From contig JAGCFO010000035.1 of NCBI GenBank assembly GCA_017650105.1, forward strand, positions 1 to 42,224: 42,224 bases of DNA. The letters are read 5' to 3'. The stretch's first letter is position 1. Each line of letters opens with the position of its first letter. The notes beneath the pieces were generated by a model that had not been told where the DNA came from, did no database searches, and saw only the letters and a program-made list of their open reading frames with translations. This DNA is from Bacteroidaceae bacterium. Lineage in GTDB: Bacteria; Bacteroidota; Bacteroidia; Bacteroidales; Bacteroidaceae. The translations under genes were made by a program, and so were the position numbers. Below are positions 1-7,535 of the stretch, piece by piece.

Positions 1-1
1 C

Positions 2-172
2 ACCATCCAGCGTCAGTATGCTATCGGCTACAACAGAGCCGGGCGCATCATGGATCAACTGGAGCAGGCAGGCATCGTAGGTCCCGCTCAAGGGAGCAAA
101 CCTCGCCAAGTACTGGTGATGGATCTTCTGGAATTGGAAAAGAAATTAGAAAACCTCAAAAACCAATCATAA
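2..172 (+). CDS. ftsK: FtsK DNA translocase, C-terminal fragment (gamma domain)
   Basis: Only the last 56 codons lie in the window, and the 5' part is cut off by the window edge. The visible peptide has the winged-helix gamma-domain signature of FtsK/SpoIIIE: an [20 protein letters not shown] core followed by SKPRQVL. In the family this domain reads polar KOPS-type sequences and contacts XerCD during chromosome segregation at the septum. After it comes a short charged helix ([11 protein letters not shown]) before the stop. The TAA stop overlaps the ATG of the next gene (TAATG), so the two are very likely translationally coupled. The motor domain is not visible. The family call is firm from the C-terminal signature alone. 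Confidence 0.88.
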   Translation, partial: TIQRQYAIGYNRAGRIMDQLEQAGIVGPAQGSKPRQVLVMDLLELEKKLENLKNQS

Positions 173-804
173 TGATGAGAAAGATTATTTCAACGATAAC
201 ACTCCTTTCACTACTGGTGCTGACGTGCGGCATGCAAGCATCAGCACAAGAGTCAGCTGCCGAAAAGCTACTCGCACAGGCTGCATCCCTCTTTCAGCAG
301 AAAGGAGCCGAAGTCCGTTTCCTCATTGAGGAAGAGGGCATCAACATCAATGGAAAGCTCCTCATGGAGGGAGACAAGTTCCACTTCGACACCGACGAGA
401 TGCAAGTATGGTTTGATGGCAAGACACAATGGACGGCACAGCATTCGTCAGACATCACCGAAGTATACATCTCGGAGCCTACTCCCGCAGAGCAGCAGAG
501 CGTCAATCCCTATCTGCTTCTCAGCCACTACAAAGAAGCCTTCTCTACCCACCTCGGGTTGAAGAAAGGAGGCGTGCAGGAAGTTCTCCTCAGAGCACTC
601 AACGAGAAACAAGAACTGAAGCTCGTCAACCTAAACATCAAGGACAACGGAGAACTGAAGCAGCTCACTCTCACATTCCCCGATGAGAGAGTGTATCACG
701 TGCATATCCTCTCCTTCCGCAACGGGCTGACCTTTCAGAAAAGCACTTTCAGCATACCCGACGCAGAGCTGAAGAAAGCTAACGAAATCATCGATATGCG
801 ATAA
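172..804 (+). CDS. LolA-like periplasmic lipoprotein carrier
   Basis: A 210-aa exported protein. It has a basic N-terminus, a hydrophobic stretch (residues 5-20) and a likely signal-peptidase I site after ASA (about residue 25). The rest follows the LolA plan: an early amphipathic helix, then repeated beta strands with turns such as GDKFHFDTDEMQVWFDGKTQW, as expected for the half-barrel that shields lipoprotein acyl chains between the inner and outer membranes. The start overlaps the ftsK stop. A second ATG directly follows, so the start could be residue 2. LolA-like genes directly after ftsK are a common Bacteroidetes arrangement. No LolB or LolCDE gene is nearby. It could instead be a divergent LolA-fold protein with another lipid cargo, so no symbol is given. 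Confidence 0.8.
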   Translation: MMRKIISTITLLSLLVLTCGMQASAQESAAEKLLAQAASLFQQKGAEVRFLIEEEGININGKLLMEGDKFHFDTDEMQVWFDGKTQWTAQHSSDITEVYISEPTPAEQQSVNPYLLLSHYKEAFSTHLGLKKGGVQEVLLRALNEKQELKLVNLNIKDNGELKQLTLTFPDERVYHVHILSFRNGLTFQKSTFSIPDAELKKANEIIDMR

Positions 805-909
805 ACTAAGAGGAATCAACAAGCAAAGCAAATTTGTAAAAAGACTGATAGAGATTCCCCTTACACGAAACAGAAAACAGAATAAAAATCAAACATAAAC
901 TAAAAAGAA

Positions 910-1851
910 ATGGAAAAAACCAAATGCCTCATCATAGGCTCAGGCCCAGCCGGATACACAGCCGCTATCTACACAGGGCGCGCAAACATCCCTACCCTGC
1001 TTTACGAAGGATTGCAGCCCGGAGGGCAGCTCACAACCACAACTGAAGTAGAAAACTTTCCCGGATACCCCGACGGGGTGGACGGCACGCAGATGATGGA
1101 TGACTTGCGAAGGCAAGCCTCTCGCTTCGGAGCTGTCATCCGCAACGGTTTCGTTGTGAAGGCAGACTTATCAAAAAGGCCCTATCACGTGTGGGCTGAC
1201 GACGGCACGGAGGTGGAAACAGATACCATCATCGTGGCAACCGGAGCCACAGCCAAATATCTGGGACTGGAGGATGAGAAGAAATATGCCGGTATGGGAG
1301 TAAGCGCTTGCGCCACTTGCGACGGATTTTTCTATCGTCGGAAGACTGTGGCTGTGGTAGGAGGAGGCGACACTGCTTGCGAAGAAGCTTCCTACTTGGC
1401 AGGACTGGCTGCCAAAGTATACCTCGTAGTAAGAAAGAACTATCTGCGGGCAAGCGAAATCATGCAAAAGCGCGTCTTCGACAACCCGAAGATTGAAGTC
1501 CTCTTCGAGCACAACGTGGAAGGACTCTTCGGAACCGACGGCGTAGAGGGCGCACATCTCGTCAAGCGTCTGGGACAGCCCGACGAGAGTCACTACGACC
1601 TTCCCATCGACGGACTGTTTCTCGCTATCGGGCATCGCCCAAACTCCGACATCGTGAAGGAGTATGTGCGCACCGACGAAGCAGGGTATATCATCACCGA
1701 AGAGGGCACCCCTCGCACGGGAGTGCCTGGAGTGTTTGCCGCAGGCGACGTGTGTGACCCACACTACAGACAAGCCGTCATCGCCGCAGGAAGCGGTGCA
1801 AAGGCAGGACTTGAAGTGGACCGATACCTTTCGGCAAACGGGCTGAAGTAG
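910..1851 (+). CDS. trxB: Thioredoxin reductase (NADPH, FAD)
   Basis: A 313-aa cytoplasmic flavoenzyme that moves electrons from NADPH through FAD and a redox disulfide to thioredoxin. The N-terminal FAD-binding motif GSGPAGYTAA is at about residues 11-20. The redox pair is C134-A-T-C137 in SACATCDG. The NADPH-binding GGGDTACEEA motif follows. Near the C-terminus is the second FAD contact, GVFAAGDV. The length is normal for low-molecular-weight bacterial TrxB. It sits alone, with about 105 bp upstream and a low-complexity A/T spacer downstream. No thioredoxin gene is in the window. All catalytic motifs are intact. Confidence 0.96.
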   Translation: MEKTKCLIIGSGPAGYTAAIYTGRANIPTLLYEGLQPGGQLTTTTEVENFPGYPDGVDGTQMMDDLRRQASRFGAVIRNGFVVKADLSKRPYHVWADDGTEVETDTIIVATGATAKYLGLEDEKKYAGMGVSACATCDGFFYRRKTVAVVGGGDTACEEASYLAGLAAKVYLVVRKNYLRASEIMQKRVFDNPKIEVLFEHNVEGLFGTDGVEGAHLVKRLGQPDESHYDLPIDGLFLAIGHRPNSDIVKEYVRTDEAGYIITEEGTPRTGVPGVFAAGDVCDPHYRQAVIAAGSGAKAGLEVDRYLSANGLK

Positions 1852-1942
1852 AGCCATCGACAGGGCTTTCACCTTTGAGCCGAAACAGCAGAATAGGTAT
1901 GCCCAAATATGAAGAAGGAAAAAAGAATTATGAAGAAGGGAA

Positions 1943-1972
1943 AAAATTTTTTGGAGAACAAATCTCGCGAGA
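1943..1972 (+). repeat. Intergenic A/T motif, copy 1 (copy 2 at 7437-7461)
   Basis: The stretch AAAATTTTTTGGAGAACAAA, followed by TCTCGCGAGA (a perfect palindrome), lies in the 251-bp spacer before the M16 peptidase gene. The same 20 bases recur at 7437 before malQ. In both places another poly-A/AAATTT block follows about 20 nt later. It does not code. It may be a dispersed intergenic repeat or a shared transcription signal. Confidence 0.55.
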
Positions 1973-2102
1973 TGTAGAAAGAAAAAAAATTTTTGCTCAA
2001 AGAAAAAAATGTTCCTTCAACCAAAAAAAATAATCCTCTTCCCTGAAACTTTTCGGATACTTTTTACGTCTAATTACGGATATTCACAAAACAAATAAGA
2101 AA

Positions 2103-4922
2103 ATGAAAAAGAAAATTCTCTCACTTTGCCTCCTGTTAGGCATCACAATGAACTTCTCTGCACAAGTGCAGATGCCACCTATCCCCATTGACGAAAACGT
2201 GCGCATCGGGCACCTTGACAACGGATTGACTTACTACATCCGTCACAACGAAGAGCCGAAAAACCAAGTCCACTTCTACATTGCGCAGAAGGTGGGTTCC
2301 ATCCTTGAGGAAGAAAACCAGCGCGGCTTGGCTCACTTCTTGGAGCACATGTGCTTCAACGGCAGCGAGCACTTCAAGGGTAACGGCGTGGTGAAGTTCT
2401 GCGAGAAAATCGGCGTTCAGTTCGGTGCCGACCTCAATGCCTACACCAGCATCGACGAAACAGTCTATAACATCGACAACGTGCCTACCACCGACCCGCA
2501 GAATATCGACTCGTGCCTCTACATCCTCTACGACTGGGCAAACGGACTTCTGCTTGCCGACGAAGACATCGACCACGAGCGCGGTGTCATCCACGAGGAG
2601 TGGCGCTCACGCCAGAACGCTCAGATGCGTATGTATGAGCAACTGCTCCCCCGCATCTATCCTAACAACCGTTACGGACAGCGCATGCCAATCGGACTGA
2701 TGAGTGTTGTCGACAACTTCCCCTATCAGGCTTTGCGCGACTACTACGAGAAATGGTATCGTCCCGACCAGCAGGGCATTGTTGTCGTTGGCGACATCAA
2801 CGTTGATGAGATTGAAGGAAAAATCAAGACCATCTTCAGCCCTATCACTATGCCCGAGAATGCTGCCGAGCGCTACTATGTGCAAATTGAGGACAACAAG
2901 GAGCCTATCATCGCTATGGCGAAAGATAAGGAGATGCCTAATGCAGTAAGCTACATCTTCTGCAAACACGATGCATTCCCCCGCGAAGCTAAGAGCGACA
3001 TGAGCTACCTCATCGTCAACTATGCCATCCTTATGGCCGACAACATGATTTCAAACCGTCTGAGCGAAATCACCATGCAAGCCGAGCCTCCTTTCATGCA
3101 GGCACAGATAGGCTTCAACGACGACTTCTTCATCTCAAACACTAAGAGCGCAGCAAGCGGTTTGGCTGCTACCACCGAGGAAGGATTGGCTAAAGGTATT
3201 GCTGCCGTCTACCGCGAGATGCTCCGCGCAAAACGCAACGGCTTCACAGCCAGCGAGTACGAGCGTGCACGCTCCGAATATCTCACTCATCTGGAGAGCA
3301 ACTACAACGAGCGCGACAAAACAAAGAGCATAAGTTATTGCAACGCATACGTACGTCACTTCATCGACAACGAGCCCATTCCCGGCATCGAGAATCGCTA
3401 CGCCTTGATGAACCAGCTGGTTCCCAATATCCCCGTTGAGGTTGTGAACGGCGTTGTCAGCGAGATGATTAGCGACTCAAACCTCGTGGTAGCCTGCATG
3501 CTGCCCGACAAGGAAGGCGTAACCTACCCTACTGAGGAAGAACTCGCAAAGGTGCTTGCTGACGTAGCAGCCGAAGACATCGCCCCCTATGAGGACGAAG
3601 CCAGCGACGAGCCTCTCATCTCCGCAACCCTCAAGCCTGGAAAGATCAAGAAGTCGAAGGAAGACAAATTCGGCTATAAGCGCATCACCCTCTCCAACGG
3701 TGCTACTGTCTACCTGAAGCCCACAGACTTCAAGGCTGACGAAATCCACATGATGGTTTGGAGCAAGGGAGGAACTTCTCTCTACGACGACAGCGAATAC
3801 ATCACTCTCGGACAATGCGATGATGTAGTTACTCTCGGAGGTGTCGGAAACTTTAGCGCCACCAACCTCCAGAAGGCTCTTGCCGGCAAGAAAGTTTCAC
3901 TCAACACATCCATCTCTCCCTACAGCGAAAGCTTGACCGGACACACTACTCCGAAAGACTTTGAGACGTTGCTCCAGCTCACTTGGCTGCGCTTCACTTC
4001 TCCGCGTCAGGATATGGAAGCATACCAGTCGTATATCAATCGCAGCAAGGCTTCTCTTCAGAACCAAGAGCTCAATCCTATGAGCGCCCTTCAAGACACC
4101 ATAGCCAGCACGCTTTACGACAACAAGCCCCGCGCCCTACGCCTGAAATCATGGATGCTCGACCAAATCAACTACGATCGCGCCATGAATATATATAAGG
4201 AGCGCTTTGCCAACGCTGCTGACTTCGTCTTCGTCTTCACAGGCAACATTGACGAAGCTACCGCTCTGCCTCTCATCCAGAAGTACATCGGCAGCCTGCC
4301 CAAAGGCAAGAAGAAAGAAAACTGGAAAGACATCCACATGGACATCAAGCCAGGCAAAATCTCAAACATCTTCGACAAGGAAATGGAAGTGCCTCAGGCA
4401 ACATACCTGCAGGTTATGGACGGAGACTTCGACTACAACCTGAAGAACAACCTCGCCCTCGACTTCGCCGGACAGATTCTCGACATCCTCTACACCGAGG
4501 AAATCCGCGAAAAGGAAGGCGGCACCTATGGCGTGAGCGTAATGGCTCAATCCACCAATATCCCCAAGAATCGCGCCACCATGCAGATTGTCTTCCAATG
4601 TGATCCTGAGCGTCGCGAATATCTCGGAGGGCGCGTGAAGGATATCCTTGCCAAGTTCACAGATGAAGGTCCTTCGGAGGAAAACCTCGCGAAGGTAAAG
4701 GAACTGGCACTGAAGCGCTATCAGGAGAACCTACGCGAAAACAGCTATTGGACAGGACAAATGATCGACTGGGTTGCTTATGGTGAAGACAATGTCAGCG
4801 ACTATGAGCAGACAGTCAAGAACATCACAGCCGATGATGTACGCCTTTCTGTGAAGAACCTTCTTGCACAAGGCAACGACATCGAGATTGTGATGTCCGG
4901 AAAACCAAAAGCTGAAAACTAA
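2103..4922 (+). CDS. Secreted M16 (pitrilysin-family) zinc metallopeptidase
   Basis: A 939-aa exported protein with a signal peptide (about residues 1-20, ending FSAQ). The inverted zinc motif HxxEH is H78-F-L-E81-H82, and the third zinc ligand is E159 in DHERGVIHEEW. The spacing of 76 residues matches the family exactly. The protein has the typical two halves: an active N-terminal half (about 30-260 plus its companion domain) and an inactive C-terminal half that starts near residue 520 (KFGYKRITLSNGATVYLKPT). The C-terminal half includes the substrate-gripping EKEGGTYGVSV segment. Family members are clam-shell oligopeptidases. The signal peptide suggests a periplasmic role in degrading peptides. 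It is monocistronic by spacing, with a long AT-rich leader upstream. Confidence 0.93.
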   Translation: MKKKILSLCLLLGITMNFSAQVQMPPIPIDENVRIGHLDNGLTYYIRHNEEPKNQVHFYIAQKVGSILEEENQRGLAHFLEHMCFNGSEHFKGNGVVKFCEKIGVQFGADLNAYTSIDETVYNIDNVPTTDPQNIDSCLYILYDWANGLLLADEDIDHERGVIHEEWRSRQNAQMRMYEQLLPRIYPNNRYGQRMPIGLMSVVDNFPYQALRDYYEKWYRPDQQGIVVVGDINVDEIEGKIKTIFSPITMPENAAERYYVQIEDNKEPIIAMAKDKEMPNAVSYIFCKHDAFPREAKSDMSYLIVNYAILMADNMISNRLSEITMQAEPPFMQAQIGFNDDFFISNTKSAASGLAATTEEGLAKGIAAVYREMLRAKRNGFTASEYERARSEYLTHLESNYNERDKTKSISYCNAYVRHFIDNEPIPGIENRYALMNQLVPNIPVEVVNGVVSEMISDSNLVVACMLPDKEGVTYPTEEELAKVLADVAAEDIAPYEDEASDEPLISATLKPGKIKKSKEDKFGYKRITLSNGATVYLKPTDFKADEIHMMVWSKGGTSLYDDSEYITLGQCDDVVTLGGVGNFSATNLQKALAGKKVSLNTSISPYSESLTGHTTPKDFETLLQLTWLRFTSPRQDMEAYQSYINRSKASLQNQELNPMSALQDTIASTLYDNKPRALRLKSWMLDQINYDRAMNIYKERFANAADFVFVFTGNIDEATALPLIQKYIGSLPKGKKKENWKDIHMDIKPGKISNIFDKEMEVPQATYLQVMDGDFDYNLKNNLALDFAGQILDILYTEEIREKEGGTYGVSVMAQSTNIPKNRATMQIVFQCDPERREYLGGRVKDILAKFTDEGPSEENLAKVKELALKRYQENLRENSYWTGQMIDWVAYGEDNVSDYEQTVKNITADDVRLSVKNLLAQGNDIEIVMSGKPKAEN

Positions 4923-4936
4923 TCAAGGCAAAAAGT

Positions 4937-5008
4937 CCAGGAGCCAAGGCTGGCATCCCTTGCGGTACTCTCAGCAGTGAAGCCCGAGATGTCAGCCTAA
5001 GCTCCTGG
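4937..5008 (+). ncRNA. Long imperfect hairpin between peptidase and permease genes
   Basis: The outer stem is CCAGGAGC (4937-4944) paired with GCTCCTGG (5001-5008). After a small internal loop there is an inner stem of 11 pairs, 4947-4957 with 4988-4998, containing one G-U pair. The apical part is about 30 nt. There is no T-run after it, so it is not a normal intrinsic terminator. It occupies most of the 107-bp spacer. It may be a processing or stability element, a small structured RNA or leader, or a palindromic intergenic repeat. The orientation shown is arbitrary. Confidence 0.4.
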
Positions 5009-5029
5009 CTTAAAGTATAAGAAAAAGAA

Positions 5030-6544
5030 ATGAATAACCAATTCTTCACCCTATTCAAGGAGATACGCACCCATCGCAAACTTGCCGACAAGCGACATCC
5101 TATGTACGAGGGAAACAAGTACGGCAAGGGCTTCATGATTTTCTTTGGCCTGCTTATGTTGGCTTATCTTCTGCTGATAGGCGTCGCGCTTCCCTCTCTG
5201 TTCCGCGATATCGCCCCAAGCATGGAGCCCTACCACATCTTCAACAAAGGAATGTGGTTTTTATTGCTTGCCGACTTTCTCTCCCGGTTTACCTTTCAGA
5301 AGAACCCTGCAAGCGAAGTGAAGCCCTACTGTCTGCTTCCCGTCAGACGTCGCGACGTGCTTGACGTACATCTTGTGCTGAACGCCCTTAACAGCGTCAA
5401 CCTCATCTGGCTCGTCCTGCTACTTCCCTTCGGATGCCTCACGCTGTGGAAATACTTCCACTTGGCAGGAATCATCGGCTTTTTGCTCGGGTACCTTATT
5501 CTGATTGTTGCCAACAGCTATTGGTACACGATTTGCCGGACGCTGATGAACGAGCATCTTCTCTGGGCGCTGTTGCCTTTGGGCGTTTACGGCATCATGG
5601 GAGCCTTGATGTTTGTGCCGAAGGAGAAGAACCTCTTCTGGGTAGGTATGGAATGGGGCGAAGGATTCATCCAATGGGAGCCTCTTGCTTTCTTGGCTGC
5701 TATCGTTTTGCTATGCGCAATGTTCATCCTTTGCCGCATGCTTCAGAGCAGAATTATAGATAAGGAGATTTCCCGCACCAAAGTTACCCGTCTGAAACGT
5801 GTGACCGACTACTCCTTCCTTGAGCGTTTCGGGCAGATAGGCGAATACATGCGCCTCGAGCTCAAGCTTCTCACTCGCAACAAGGTGCCACGCACTCAAG
5901 TGCGCACGGGGCTTGTGCTTATGATAATGTTTAGCGTCATGCTGGCATTCACCGATACCTACGACAACGAATTCATGCGATATTTCATTGCCGTATACAA
6001 CTTCTCCGTTCTCGGCATCATGGTGCTGTCGCAATGCATGATGTTCGAGGGCAACTACCTCGACGGGCTCATGAGCCGCAAACAAAACATTCTGTCGCTG
6101 CTGAAGGCAAAGTATTACGTACAATGCATCGCCCTCCTCATCCCGCTGCTCATCATGATAGCCCCCGTTGTGCAAGGGAAACTCTCCCCGCTCGACGTGC
6201 TCGCCTGCCTGTTCCTCACTTCCGGATTCGTTTTCTTCATCATGTTCCAACTTGCAGTTTATAACAAAAGTACGATGAATCTGAATCAGAAGGTAATGGG
6301 GCGCAACAGCAGCAACAACTGGCTGCAGACAGCATTCATCATGGTTTGCTTCTTCCTGCCCGTCTTCCTCATTATGGCTATCAACGCCATCAGCCCTAAT
6401 TCCACTATCTCAACGTGGACAATCTTCGCTATCGGCCTCATTATGACGCTGATACACCCCCTTTGGCTGCGCAACGTCTACAACCGATTCATGAAACGGC
6501 GCTACGCCAACATGGACGGATTCCGCCAGTCGCGCAACAATTAA
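5030..6544 (+). CDS. DUF5687-family ABC exporter permease
   Basis: A 504-aa polytopic membrane protein with no signal peptide and about 10-12 hydrophobic segments. Examples are FFGLLMLAYLLLIGVAL near residue 40, then segments around 125-175, 215-240 and 290-340, and a cluster from 360 to 490. The order and the N-terminal FTLFKEIRTHRKLADKRHP resemble Bacteroidetes DUF5687 permeases. It is followed after 51 bp by an ATPase gene, so the pair probably forms a simple ABC-2-type exporter in the inner membrane. The substrate cannot be read from the sequence. The start ATG follows an A-rich stretch (AGAAAAAGAA) rather than a clear Shine-Dalgarno site. Confidence 0.82.
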   Translation: MNNQFFTLFKEIRTHRKLADKRHPMYEGNKYGKGFMIFFGLLMLAYLLLIGVALPSLFRDIAPSMEPYHIFNKGMWFLLLADFLSRFTFQKNPASEVKPYCLLPVRRRDVLDVHLVLNALNSVNLIWLVLLLPFGCLTLWKYFHLAGIIGFLLGYLILIVANSYWYTICRTLMNEHLLWALLPLGVYGIMGALMFVPKEKNLFWVGMEWGEGFIQWEPLAFLAAIVLLCAMFILCRMLQSRIIDKEISRTKVTRLKRVTDYSFLERFGQIGEYMRLELKLLTRNKVPRTQVRTGLVLMIMFSVMLAFTDTYDNEFMRYFIAVYNFSVLGIMVLSQCMMFEGNYLDGLMSRKQNILSLLKAKYYVQCIALLIPLLIMIAPVVQGKLSPLDVLACLFLTSGFVFFIMFQLAVYNKSTMNLNQKVMGRNSSNNWLQTAFIMVCFFLPVFLIMAINAISPNSTISTWTIFAIGLIMTLIHPLWLRNVYNRFMKRRYANMDGFRQSRNN

Positions 6545-6595
6545 CAAACACTACAAATCTGACAATCCAACATCCACACCATAAACGTACATCCT

Positions 6596-7417
6596 ATGAC
6601 AATCACGATTGATAACCTCAAGAAGCGCTTCGGCGACACCGTTGCAGCTGACATCAACAGCTACCTCATCCACTCGGGCGACATGATAGGACTTGTCGGC
6701 AACAACGGAGCAGGAAAGACCACACTTTTCCGCCTTATCCTCGACTTGCTGAAAGCCGACGAGGGGCGCGTGTTGATTGACGACGTTGACGTCACAACCA
6801 CCGAAGATTGGAAGAAAAACACGGGCGCCTTCATCGACGACAGCTTCCTCATCGACTACCTCACTCCCGACGAGTATTTCCATTTCCTCGGGCGCATCTA
6901 CGGACTTAAAAAAGAGGAGGTTGACGCGCGCCTTGAGAAATTCCGCACCTTCTTCAACGGGGAGATTCTCGGAGAGAAGAAGTACATCCGCGACTACTCT
7001 ATGGGAAACAAGCAGAAGATAGGCATCGTGAGCGCTATGCTCCACAAGCCCTCGCTGCTCATCCTCGACGAGCCGTTCAACTTTCTCGACCCGTCCTCTC
7101 AATCTCTCATCAAGCACCTTCTTGAAGAATACAACAAGGAAACCCACGCAACGGTGCTCATTTCCTCGCACAACCTCAACCACACGGTAGAGGTATGTCC
7201 TCGAATTGCGCTACTCGAGCATGGGGTTATCATTCGCGATATCAACAACATCGACCATACAGCCGAATCGGAGTTGGAGTCTTACTTCGACGTATCCGAC
7301 ACTCCTCAGCAGATTGCTACCGAAGAGCCTGAGCCGACAGCAGAGGATGCAGCAGAGCCTGCTCCCGAGGCAACAGCCGAAGCCGAAAACGAAGCTGACG
7401 CTGTGAACAAAGACTGA
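6596..7417 (+). CDS. ABC transporter ATP-binding protein
   Basis: A 273-aa cytoplasmic ATPase. Walker A is G35-N-N-G-A-G-K41-T42. The signature loop is the degenerate form YSMGNKQK, which is common in ABC-2-type exporters. Walker B is LLILDEP, followed by the D-loop FLDP and the switch histidine in ISSHN. The nucleotide-binding domain ends at about residue 230. The remaining 35-40 residues are an Ala/Glu/Pro-rich acidic tail (EEPEPTAEDAAEP and similar) that is not part of the domain and is probably disordered. It very likely pairs with the DUF5687 permease just upstream. The cargo is unknown. Confidence 0.9.
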   Translation: MTITIDNLKKRFGDTVAADINSYLIHSGDMIGLVGNNGAGKTTLFRLILDLLKADEGRVLIDDVDVTTTEDWKKNTGAFIDDSFLIDYLTPDEYFHFLGRIYGLKKEEVDARLEKFRTFFNGEILGEKKYIRDYSMGNKQKIGIVSAMLHKPSLLILDEPFNFLDPSSQSLIKHLLEEYNKETHATVLISSHNLNHTVEVCPRIALLEHGVIIRDINNIDHTAESELESYFDVSDTPQQIATEEPEPTAEDAAEPAPEATAEAENEADAVNKD

Positions 7418-7436
7418 CGAAATATCGAGAACAAAT

Positions 7437-7461
7437 AAAATTTTTTGGAGAACAAATATCG
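7437..7461 (+). repeat. Intergenic A/T motif, copy 2
   Basis: This is the second copy of the 20-base block seen at 1943, here followed by TATCGCCGTATCGAG instead of the palindrome. A GAAGGAAAAAAAATTT block follows, as in copy 1. It lies in the 118-bp spacer between the ATPase gene and malQ. A related fragment (TCGAGAAGGAAAAAA) occurs after the radical-SAM gene near 12776. Confidence 0.5.
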
Positions 7462-7535
7462 CCGTATCGAGAAGGAAAAAAAATTTATTTAGAAAGAAAA
7501 ATATTTTTTTCACAAAGCATAAATCTCTAATACCT

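Noticed and set aside
1171..1872. 233-codon minus-strand frame opposite trxB
   Set aside because: Antisense shadow of a fully supported gene, with Cys/His/Ser-rich noise and no motif.
4825..5136. 103-codon minus-strand frame
   Set aside because: It lies antisense to the ends of two solid genes and across the hairpin, with no motif.
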